From contig NZ_KI912107.1 in NCBI RefSeq assembly GCF_000517085.1, forward strand, positions 504,425 through 568,424: a stretch of 64,000 nt of DNA, read 5' to 3'. Positions 7,942 through 14,705 of this stretch are shown here, piece after piece (the stretch's first letter is position 1; each line of letters opens with the position of its first letter). The position numbers and the translations under genes are program-made. This stretch comes from Saccharicrinis fermentans DSM 9555 = JCM 21142. Lineage in GTDB: Bacteria; Bacteroidota; Bacteroidia; Bacteroidales; Marinilabiliaceae. The notes under the pieces are model-generated. The model searched no databases. It had not been told where the DNA came from and saw only the letters and a program-made list of their open reading frames with translations.

Positions 7942-8979
7942 ATGAAAACAAAAGGTAATCAATCAAAGGTGTTTATCTTATGTGCTGTTTTCTTTGTTTC
8001 TGTTTCACTGATTGCGCAACAAAATGAAATAAAGATAAGTGCTCAGACAGATGACACTGATTCTACTTCTACTAGTCATTATTTTAGTACCATATTTGAT
8101 GTGGAAGATGTAGGAAAGATGCATGAAAAATTGGATAGTATTCTTTCTACCTTGGATGAAAAGCTGGATAAGAGTATTCGTGTAATGGCATTCAGTAATG
8201 ATTCATTATTTAATAGGTTTAATTTTGATTTTGATGGGCCTCTGGATTCTTTATTTTCATCTTTTCATTGGGGAATGGATGAGAACAGGATTCAACGTTT
8301 GCTGGATAGCTATGGTGGTAAGCAAGGAAGGAATGCTTGGAATTGGGATGATAGTTATCTGGATTCGTTGAGTCGTGAAGGCTTCGATGTTAGGATACAA
8401 AGAGATTCTGTGTATGAGGATGGACGAGTCGTTATAAAAAATGAAGTTATTGTTGAAGGAAAAGGTGAGGACGGAGAGTCAAAGGTGATTCAACGCTTCC
8501 TCAATCAAAAGGACAATAATAGGAGTGTACAAGATCATATGCATCGGTTTGGAATTCGACATCCGGAAGAGCATATTGCTGTTGAGGAGAATAAAATGCG
8601 CTTGAAGACGAAAGATGAAAAACATCGATATGTTGAAAAAATATCTATTTCTCATGCGGATATTTTGGTAAAGGGAGGTATTTCGCCCAAGGTGATTACG
8701 GCACCGGCTCTGGAGCCTAAAAATGTTGAGATCAAGATTGATGTTAAGGAGGAGTTTAATAAAAAAATAAAAACGATAGGTATGTCCATGCAATTTGACG
8801 ATACAAATGACTTGCATGTGCTTTTGCTAGCTAAGGATGGGCAACGTTTATTTGAAGAAAAATTGAAGAAGTTCACAGGTACATATCACAAAGATATTGA
8901 AATTAATGAGGCTTTTAGTCCGTATTATTTTGTTGTGATTCGTGATAAAAGAATGTTTGGTAGGTTGATTCATCAATGA
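7942..8979 (+). CDS. Exported protein of unknown function, divergent from two-component genes
   Basis: 345 residues with a signal peptide (VFILCAVFFVSVSLIAQQ), then an acidic, helix-rich, Asp/Ser-rich body without other membrane segments. The last 60 residues (from about 285, DLHVLLLAKDGQRLFEEKL to YYFVVIRDKRMFGRLI) have the length and beta-strand pattern of type IX secretion C-terminal sorting domains, but with no clear consensus, so this stays tentative. It has its own intrinsic terminator at 9017. Its divergence from the RprXY-like operon across a phased TTAAC array suggests it may be a target of that system. No enzymatic motif is recognised. Confidence 0.65.
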   Translation: MKTKGNQSKVFILCAVFFVSVSLIAQQNEIKISAQTDDTDSTSTSHYFSTIFDVEDVGKMHEKLDSILSTLDEKLDKSIRVMAFSNDSLFNRFNFDFDGPLDSLFSSFHWGMDENRIQRLLDSYGGKQGRNAWNWDDSYLDSLSREGFDVRIQRDSVYEDGRVVIKNEVIVEGKGEDGESKVIQRFLNQKDNNRSVQDHMHRFGIRHPEEHIAVEENKMRLKTKDEKHRYVEKISISHADILVKGGISPKVITAPALEPKNVEIKIDVKEEFNKKIKTIGMSMQFDDTNDLHVLLLAKDGQRLFEEKLKKFTGTYHKDIEINEAFSPYYFVVIRDKRMFGRLIHQ

Positions 8980-9016
8980 ATAGATAGTGTTTAATTTGTG
9001 ATTTAGGTTAGGGAGG

Positions 9017-9052
9017 AGCCGGTTCAATGTAAATGTTGAGCCGGCTTTTTTT
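9017..9052 (+). terminator. Intrinsic terminator
   Basis: An 11-bp stem (AGCCGGTTCAA with TTGAGCCGGCT, one G-U pair) and an 8-base loop, followed by seven Ts. It ends transcription of the exported protein gene that stops at 8979. Confidence 0.85.
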
Positions 9053-9074
9053 GAGGTTTGTTTTCCATAAATAT

Positions 9075-9146
9075 ACACAACAATCAGTAAAAAGACCGCA
9101 GGGCAGACTAGAACAATGACCCCGGGGCCGGCGTAGGCGAGAAGCT
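9075..9146. repeat. Intergenic direct repeat, copy 1
   Basis: This segment contains ATCAGTAAAAAGACCGCAGGG, a GAACAATG stretch and GGCCGGCGTAGGCGAGA. A diverged second copy lies at 9322-9395. It is GC-richer than its surroundings. It has no coding capacity and looks like a dispersed intergenic element. Confidence 0.6.
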
Positions 9147-9156
9147 TGATGGTGGC

Positions 9157-9289
9157 GAGTTGTTAAGTTATTGAAGTCGTTGAATTAGTTGAAGTTGTTA
9201 GCTTGTTAACTTGTTAGGTTGTTAGCTTGTAAGGTTGGCGAGCTGGTAAAGTCGTGGAGTTGTTGAAGTTGGGGAGTTGTTAAAGTAGT
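9157..9289. repeat. Degenerate GTTGTTA/GTTGAAG short-unit repeat tract
   Basis: About 130 bp built from variants of a 9-base unit (GTTGTTAAG, GTTGAAGTT, GTTAGCTTG, GTTAGGTTG). The tract is strongly biased to G and T on the plus strand. It separates the two copies of the direct repeat at 9075 and 9322. It probably expanded by slippage; no promoter or ORF is visible. Confidence 0.6.
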
Positions 9290-9321
9290 GTTTCTTATTT
9301 AATAAATATCTTCCGTTTATG

Positions 9322-9395
9322 TACGCAACTATCAGTAAAAGACCGCAGGGTTGGCCAGAACAATAGCCTTGGCCGGCGTTGGCGAGAGAGCTATG
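9322..9395. repeat. Intergenic direct repeat, copy 2
   Basis: Matches 9075-9146 with substitutions (ATCAGTAAAAGACCGCAGGG, then GAACAATAG, then GGCCGGCGTTGGCGAGAG). It runs directly into the 170-nt palindrome beginning at 9396, as also seems to be the case at the very start of the window. Confidence 0.6.
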
Positions 9396-9565
9396 AACCC
9401 GGAAAATGCATTAGAAAATCTATTACGCCTTTAAATGGCTTCAAAAGAAGTCACTTCGTTACTTTTCTCAACTTACCATAGCTGGTGCTATGCCTCGTCT
9501 CAGAAAAGCCTTCTTTTATTGCCATTTCAATGCTCATAACGAAGTTCTAATACATCATCCGGGTT
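9396..9565. repeat. 170-nt imperfect palindrome (MITE-like or structured-RNA element)
   Basis: The arms start with AACCCGG and end with CCGGGTT. Matching blocks continue inward: ATTAGAA with TTCTAAT, AAATGGCTTCAAAAGAAG with CTTCTTTTATTGCCATTT, and CTTTTCTCA with TCAGAAAAG. The apex is a short hairpin, CATAGC-TGGT-GCTATG, at 9477-9492. The left arm recurs at 1-66. This is either a miniature inverted-repeat element or the template of a long hairpin RNA. No start codon or ORF is conserved in it. Confidence 0.65.
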
Positions 9566-9711
9566 TCTGGGCGCACTTGAGGTGGTAGTGCTGTTGGCCT
9601 AGCGCAAAGGAAGTGTGCGCCGGACGGAAAGGGAAGTTGATGTAGGGCTGATAGTGATCTATTGTTCTAGACCTTTGGGGTCCTTTTTATGGCAATGACA
9701 ATAACGAAGTT

Positions 9712-10057
9712 ATCATGAGGGCTTTTGAAAATATACCTTCCCGAGTAATTCGGCGAAGCCTGATCATGAGGGCCTTTGAAAATATACCTTCCCGAGTAAT
9801 TTGGCGAAGCCTGATCATGAGGGCTTTTAAAAATATACCTTCCCGAGTAATTCGGCGAAGCCTGATCATGAGGGCCTTTGAAAATATACCTTCCCGAGTA
9901 ATTTGGCGAAGCCTGATCATGAGGACCTTTAAAAATAAACCTTCCCGAGTAATTTGGCGAAGCCTGATCATGAGGGCCTTTGAAAATATACCTTCCCGAG
10001 TAATTCGGCGAAGCCTGATCATGAGGGCCTTTGAAAATAAACCTCCCCGAGTAAAAC
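9712..10057. repeat. Seven tandem 51-bp repeats (VNTR)
   Basis: Units begin at 9712, 9763, 9814, 9865, 9916, 9967 and 10018; the last is truncated near 10057. Each starts ATCATGAGG and contains CTTCCCGAGTAATTYGGCGAAG, a small hairpin whose 5-nt loop is closed by CCGA and TCGG. Units differ by a few point changes (TTCGG or TTTGG, GGGCTTTT or GGGCCTTT), which points to duplication of single and paired units. Because 51 is divisible by three, long open frames appear on both strands; I regard these as artefacts. Confidence 0.85.
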
Positions 10058-10186
10058 GGACATATCAATAAGCAGCAAGAGCAAGGTCTGTATTAAAAGA
10101 ATCAATCTATCCTCTCTATACAGAACCAATATTTTCAATTTTGAAAACAAATCCAAGTAGAACATAGAAGTTCTCAATTATAAAAA

Positions 10187-10226
10187 TCCATATGACCATT
10201 AAGAAACAAATTATAAACATATGAAA
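10187..10226 (+). repeat. Exact 40-bp copy of 451-490
   Basis: Starts TCCATATGACCATTAAG and ends AACATATGAAA, identical over 40 bases to the block before the exported protein gene near 551. It lies about 70 bp before the DUF2851 start. It may be a shared regulatory leader or the edge of a duplicated intergenic segment. Confidence 0.75.
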
Positions 10227-10296
10227 GGAATATTTTAATGATTAAATAATGTTTAGTAAATTATGGTGGAAATCATCAACCAAACATTACAATTGT

Positions 10297-11574
10297 ATGC
10301 ACGAAGAATTTCTGCATTATTTATGGCAGTATAAGATGTATAATAACAGGTCACTGAAAACGCAATGTGGCTTGCATGTAGAGGTTATTCATCCGGGAAC
10401 GTATAATGTCAATGCGGGACCAGATTTTTTTAATGCTAAAATAAAAATCGGAGATACCCTTTGGGCTGGAAATGTAGAGGTGCATATCAATGCCTCAGAT
10501 TGGAATGAGCATAAGCACCAAATGGACAAAGCCTACGATAATGTTATTTTGCATGTTGTAGAAAAGGACGATGTGCCAATAACCCGGAGCAATGGACAAC
10601 TGATACCGGTATTGAAAATCACCTATGCGAGTAGATTGTTGAACGAATATTTGCAGCTCACCAACAGTAATGATTGGTTAGCTTGTGCAGCGCACCTCAA
10701 AGAGGTTAGTTCATTTGATATTTCCCTGTGGATGCAGCGTATGCTGATAGAGAAGCTGGAACATAAGACGATGGATATTCAGCGTATGTTAGATTTAACT
10801 ATCCAAAATTGGGACGAAACATTTTATAGGTTGCTTTTTCGTAGTTTTGGCTTTGGAGTGAATGGAGATCCGTTTGAATTACTGGCCCAATCTATTCCCT
10901 TGAAAATATTACTTAAATATTGTGATAACAGGCTTCTTGTAGAAGCTTTGCTTTTTGGGCAGGCAGGATTTCTGGAGGAAGTGAATGAAGAAGGCTATGT
11001 TAATCATTTGGTGAGAGATTATCGCTTCTTGAAGGACAAGCATGGCCTGCGTCCCATAGAGAAGCATTTATGGAAATTCCTGAGGTTGCGCCCCTCTAAT
11101 TTTCCAACCATTCGTATGGCACAGCTTGCGGCACTGTTGATTAAATTGAAAGGAGTATTTGGTATGCTTATTAATGAGCCGGATATTAAAAGGGTTAATA
11201 AGTTTTTCGAGGTGGAGGTGTCTCCCTACTGGCAACAGCACTATACATTTCAAAGAAAATCATGTAAAAAAGGAAAGAATATTGGAATTCATTCAAGAAA
11301 TCTTATTATTATTAATACTATTGTTCCTTATTTATTTGCCTATGGAAAGTTGAATGGTGATAATGGATACATACAGAGGTCATTGGATTGGCTGAGTGGA
11401 ATCAGAGCCGAGAAAAATGCCCTGTTGGATCAATGGGTAGCCAAGGAAATATCGGTGAATAATGCAGGAGATTCACAGGCTTTAATATATTTGTCTAAAA
11501 ATTATTGCAAATTAAAAAAATGCCTACGGTGTAGGATCGGACATCAGGTTTTGGCCATTAAAAACGACGCGTGA
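10297..11574 (+). CDS. DUF2851 family protein
   Basis: About 425 residues from the ATG at 10297 (MHEEFLHYLWQYKMY); an in-frame ATG at 10249 adds 16 residues. The N-terminal block, including GLHVEVIHPGTYNVNAGPDF and a W-A-G-N-V-E-V-H stretch, is the DUF2851 hallmark, a family confined mainly to Bacteroidota with no established function. Conserved acidic and histidine residues in the VEVH/NVILHVV region look nuclease-like to me, but this is unproven. No signal peptide or membrane segment is seen, so it is cytoplasmic. Its stop codon overlaps the GTG start of the K+ channel gene, implying translational coupling. Confidence 0.8.
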   Translation: MHEEFLHYLWQYKMYNNRSLKTQCGLHVEVIHPGTYNVNAGPDFFNAKIKIGDTLWAGNVEVHINASDWNEHKHQMDKAYDNVILHVVEKDDVPITRSNGQLIPVLKITYASRLLNEYLQLTNSNDWLACAAHLKEVSSFDISLWMQRMLIEKLEHKTMDIQRMLDLTIQNWDETFYRLLFRSFGFGVNGDPFELLAQSIPLKILLKYCDNRLLVEALLFGQAGFLEEVNEEGYVNHLVRDYRFLKDKHGLRPIEKHLWKFLRLRPSNFPTIRMAQLAALLIKLKGVFGMLINEPDIKRVNKFFEVEVSPYWQQHYTFQRKSCKKGKNIGIHSRNLIIINTIVPYLFAYGKLNGDNGYIQRSLDWLSGIRAEKNALLDQWVAKEISVNNAGDSQALIYLSKNYCKLKKCLRCRIGHQVLAIKNDA

Positions 11575-12605
11575 AGCAAGGAACTTTATATTTAGATAAT
11601 TTTAAAACCATCGTTTACGGGGTAGCCGCTTTAATTTTAATTGTTCTGTTTGGTAGTGTCGGTTTTATGTTGATTGAGCATTATTCGTTTGTTGATGCCT
11701 TGTACATGACCATGATCACCGTGTCAACAGTGGGATTTAGAGAAGTGTTTCCCTTGTCCGATGGAGGGAAGCTTTTTACAGTCCTTCTTATTATATTTAG
11801 TTTAGGAATATTTGGTTATGCCATCACTTCTATTACTCGCTTGGTAGTTGAAGGAGCATTACAACAGTCGTATAAATCGTATCAGTTGAAAAAGAAGATC
11901 GTAAAACTTGAAGACCATATTATTGTATGTGGGTATGGTAGAAATGGTTACCAGGCTTGTGTCGAATTAAAGGATCATGGTGAAAAATTTGTCATCCTGG
12001 AAAAGCGAGATAATGTGGTGGCCAGAATTCTGGAAGATCCCACATTGCTTTATGTACAAGGGGATGCCAGTTCTGAAGAAGTGTTGGATGTGGCACAAAT
12101 AAGAAGAGCCAAGGCTTTAATTACAGCTCTTCCGAATGATGCAGATAATATGTTTGTGGTGTTGACCGCCAGGGAATTAAATCCTAAGCTAAAAATCATA
12201 AGCCGAGCCAGTGATTTTCGATCCGATGTTAAGTTGCGACATGCGGGAGCTACCAATGTGATTATGCCAGACCGAATAGGTGGGCAGCGAATGGCCAAGC
12301 TGGTGATACAACCCGATGTGGTGGAGTTTGTGGAGTATATATTATTGCAAAAAAGTAAAGAGGTTAAGCTGACGGAAATTGAATGTGAAATGATGGATCC
12401 GCTTAACGAAAGCAGAACGATCCAGGAATTAAATCTTAGAAAAAAGACAGGAGCTAACCTGATGGGTCTAAAGACTCCTGAAGGAACCTATATTTATAAC
12501 CCATCACCTCAAATAAAAATTTCGCCCCGTGATAAGTTATTTGTTTTGGGTACCGATGAGCAGGTGGAGCTGTTTAAAGAAATTCTAAAAGATAGTAGAA
12601 TGTGA
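11571..12605 (+). CDS. Ion channel with TrkA-N/TrkA-C regulatory domains (Kch-like)
   Basis: 344 residues. Transmembrane helices near 12-34 and 67-92 flank a pore loop with filter T53-V-G-F-R-E58, then a RCK/TrkA-N Rossmann domain (about 114-235, starting IIVCGYGRNGYQ) and a TrkA-C domain (about 260-340). This is the architecture of ligand-gated two-helix K+ channels. The filter departs from the TVGYGD consensus: F for Y and RE for GD, so strict K+ selectivity is uncertain. Translation starts at GTG and overlaps the preceding DUF2851 stop by 4 bp (GTGA), so the two form an operon. Confidence 0.85.
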   Translation: MKQGTLYLDNFKTIVYGVAALILIVLFGSVGFMLIEHYSFVDALYMTMITVSTVGFREVFPLSDGGKLFTVLLIIFSLGIFGYAITSITRLVVEGALQQSYKSYQLKKKIVKLEDHIIVCGYGRNGYQACVELKDHGEKFVILEKRDNVVARILEDPTLLYVQGDASSEEVLDVAQIRRAKALITALPNDADNMFVVLTARELNPKLKIISRASDFRSDVKLRHAGATNVIMPDRIGGQRMAKLVIQPDVVEFVEYILLQKSKEVKLTEIECEMMDPLNESRTIQELNLRKKTGANLMGLKTPEGTYIYNPSPQIKISPRDKLFVLGTDEQVELFKEILKDSRM

Positions 12606-12998
12606 ATTTTATTTGTGTTGATTGGAATATTATGAATATTCATTTGTAATTTTGAAGCGAAACTAACCTTATTTATTTGTGAATTGCTGTAATGAATATC
12701 TAAAAAGTAAAGAGAAAAAGCAAAACGGAGTTTTTTAGTTTGCAGAAATAGTGAACTATTTAAACACTAGAAACGTAGCATGGGAATTATTTTAGATACT
12801 GGTGTATGATTAATTTCGGTGTGTTTCATGTGATCAATGAAAATGAAATTTTAACACATGAAGAGTAATATTGCTTTTTAACAAAGCTGTTTAGGTTTAT
12901 AATTAATCATTTGTAAATAGGTCAGGTAAGATTAAGTTATACTTTGGCTTTATTTTTGAATAATGTTTTTTAGTGAATACTAACCAAAAATGTATATT
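12606..12998. other. Long AT-rich intergenic region
   Basis: A 393-bp interval between the channel stop and the lipoprotein start. It is very A/T-rich, with no open frame of note and no strong hairpin. A promoter for the lipoprotein gene is expected near its 3' end (around TATACTTTGG, 12941-12950), but the match to the Bacteroidota consensus is poor. I see nothing else. Confidence 0.4.
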
Positions 12999-13586
12999 AT
13001 GAAATTGAAACAAACAATTGGACTTGGCGCTCTTGCTGTATGCCTAACTTTTGGCGCTTATAGCTGTAAGTCAAAAGAAAAAGTGGCTACCAACAGTGAA
13101 GTGGGTGAAATATTGCAAGATATGCCTTGTGAAAAAAATGGCAAATCAGATAAAAACTACTTTAGAGCATTCTCAATGGCTACCAGTAGCGATTTGAGCC
13201 TTTCCAAGGAAAAAGCCTTGTTGTTGGCTAAACAGCGTTTGGTAACCTTGATTCAATCAAACACCAAATCAGTGACTGATCGTTATGTGAATGAACGTGA
13301 AGTAGGCTCTGCATCTGAATTTGAGCAAAAATTTGAGAATTTAACCCGTGAAGTTGCTGATCAAACCATCAGCAATATTGTTGTGGCTTGTGAAAAGTCG
13401 AGTGTTTTACCCGATAAAAAGTATCGTTCATTTGTAGCTATTGAAGTTGAAAAAGAAGAGTTGTTAAACTCCTTGAATAACAGCATTTCTAAAGATGCTA
13501 AATTACAAGTTGATTACGACAAGAAAAAATACGAAGAGATCTTTAATCAGGAAATGGAAAAGATGGCAGAAGAAAGTGGATATTAA
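12999..13586 (+). CDS. LPP20-like lipoprotein
   Basis: About 195 residues from ATG 12999; an upstream in-frame ATG at 12990 adds three residues. A lipoprotein signal (LGALAVCLTFGAYSC) gives an acylated Cys, followed by Lys/Ser/Glu, so it is probably an outer- or inner-membrane lipoprotein. The region from FRAFSMATSSDLSLSKEKALLLAKQRLV onward has the A-x3-A helix pattern of LPP20/FlgO-type domains, here presumably unrelated to flagella. The C-terminus is Lys/Glu-rich and helical (KKKYEEIFNQEMEKMAEE). It is monocistronic, with a strong terminator shared with the converging gene. Confidence 0.65.
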   Translation: MKLKQTIGLGALAVCLTFGAYSCKSKEKVATNSEVGEILQDMPCEKNGKSDKNYFRAFSMATSSDLSLSKEKALLLAKQRLVTLIQSNTKSVTDRYVNEREVGSASEFEQKFENLTREVADQTISNIVVACEKSSVLPDKKYRSFVAIEVEKEELLNSLNNSISKDAKLQVDYDKKKYEEIFNQEMEKMAEESGY

Positions 13587-13633
13587 AAAATATACCTTGT
13601 ATTGATAAAAATAAGTGCCAAGATAATCGAAGA

Positions 13634-13672
13634 AGAGCTTGTTCATTCATAGAACAAGCTCTTTATTTTATT
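13634..13672. terminator. Bidirectional intrinsic terminator
   Basis: An 11-bp perfect stem (AGAGCTTGTTC / GAACAAGCTCT) with a 7-base loop and TTTATTTTATTT after it. It lies between the convergent lipoprotein and cysteine-cluster genes. The A-rich left flank makes it usable on the minus strand as well. Confidence 0.8.
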
Positions 13673-14132
13673 TAGCGTTCCATCCTAGTTCTACTTTTAA
13701 ATGCTCGCAAATATTATAGACGATAGGACATATTTCATAATTTTGAAGTATACCCACTATTCGTGATACAAATTGATCCCTGTCCATATAAGGATATAAC
13801 CTGCATTCTTCAGGGCGATCAAGGTATTGGGTGCATTTTTTATTTTTAACATGCTTGCATGTTATGCTCATCGCATATTTTACTTCTTCAATTTTATCCA
13901 AATCAACAAATTGCTTGAGCACTTCCACAGAAGCTATTGGTCTGAGTTTTGTGCAGCAATTGCCACACGCTGTACAATCTATCTGAGGTGTAATTTCCTT
14001 ATTTAGTCTTAAGACAATGTCATCTATCTGATCTGATTCTTGACCTTCCAGGAAAATTCGGAATGCCTGATTGTGTTCTCTTTTTTGAAGAGCAATTTCT
14101 TGTATTTTTTTTAGATTTGTTTCTAATGTCAT
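13668..14132 (-). CDS. YkgJ family cysteine cluster protein
   Basis: About 154 residues from ATG 14132 (MTLETNLKKIQEIALQ); a longer reading to 14171 is possible. It carries the family's cysteine set, IDCTACGNCC near the middle, then CKH, C in KKCTQYL, CRLYP and a later Cys in ICPIVYNIC. These are thought to bind zinc or iron, perhaps as an iron-sulfur cluster. There is no signal or membrane segment. The role is not established in any organism I can name. It stands alone, convergent with the lipoprotein gene. Confidence 0.8.
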   Translation of the reverse strand: MTLETNLKKIQEIALQKREHNQAFRIFLEGQESDQIDDIVLRLNKEITPQIDCTACGNCCTKLRPIASVEVLKQFVDLDKIEEVKYAMSITCKHVKNKKCTQYLDRPEECRLYPYMDRDQFVSRIVGILQNYEICPIVYNICEHLKVELGWNAK

Positions 14133-14387
14133 GTATAAAGTGTGTGCCTGCATGAGCATCAATGCACCCACTCCAGAGTTTATAAAAAACGAAAGTACAA
14201 TTAATAATCAACAAAAAGCTGATATGTGTTGATATTCGTTTAATCCAGATGATGCGTGATAATTTAGGAGTAGATATGTCATTGCATTTTCCGGCTTTAA
14301 TATGGGGTGCCATGTGTTAGACACCCCGTGTATGATAATCCCTACATATTGCTTTCTGCATTTAAGGGATGTGAAATGTGTGGCTTG

Positions 14388-14648
14388 CTATTTCTTCTTT
14401 TGTTTTAAGACAACGAAGCCAATGGCTCCAAGCGCCGCAACGGCAATGAGAATGCCAATGATTACACCATTAGAGGATGCTTCTTCCTCTTCGTAGGCAT
14501 CTTCATCGTACAATACAGGAGCCATGTCATCAATGGACAACGAGTCGGTTACAGCATCATGATCTTGTGCATAGGTAACAGCTCCTGATCCGATCGCTAA
14601 AAAGCATATCAGAAATAATTTTAAAGCTAACTTTTTCATCATTTTCAT
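14388..14648 (-). CDS. Small exported single-pass membrane protein
   Basis: About 86 residues from ATG 14648 (MKMMKKLALKLFLICFLA). A signal peptide ends near AQD, then come about 30 very acidic residues (DEDAYEEEEASS), a hydrophobic helix (VIIGILIAVAALGAIGFVVL) and a short basic tail (KQKKK). The order signal, acidic linker, membrane helix and basic tail fits a C-terminally anchored envelope protein and superficially resembles sorting or anchoring modules; I know no named family. It is separated by 57 bp from the membrane glycosyltransferase gene upstream on the same strand and may share its transcript. Confidence 0.6.
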   Translation of the reverse strand: MKMMKKLALKLFLICFLAIGSGAVTYAQDHDAVTDSLSIDDMAPVLYDEDAYEEEEASSNGVIIGILIAVAALGAIGFVVLKQKKK

Positions 14649-14705
14649 TTTTAATGGATAGATATTTGTTTGTTTATTCGAAGCGTATATAACAACCATG
14701 GAAAT

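Noticed and set aside
9669-9687. Short hairpin GACC / GGTC followed by TTTTT as terminator
   Set aside because: Only a 4-bp stem and no gene upstream that would need it.
9712-10057. Possible CRISPR array
   Set aside because: The units are contiguous 51-bp repeats without unique spacers, and no cas genes are near.
9667-10071. Long open frames on both strands with a 17-residue periodic protein (about 110-133 residues)
   Set aside because: They follow from a 51-bp tandem repeat, whose unit length is a multiple of three; three overlapping frames on two strands are equally open, with no promoter, signal or codon bias.
14304-14327. Inverted repeat GGGGTG / CACCCC as terminator of the small membrane protein gene
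   Set aside because: A 6-bp stem with a 12-base loop and no T-run on either strand; too weak to call.
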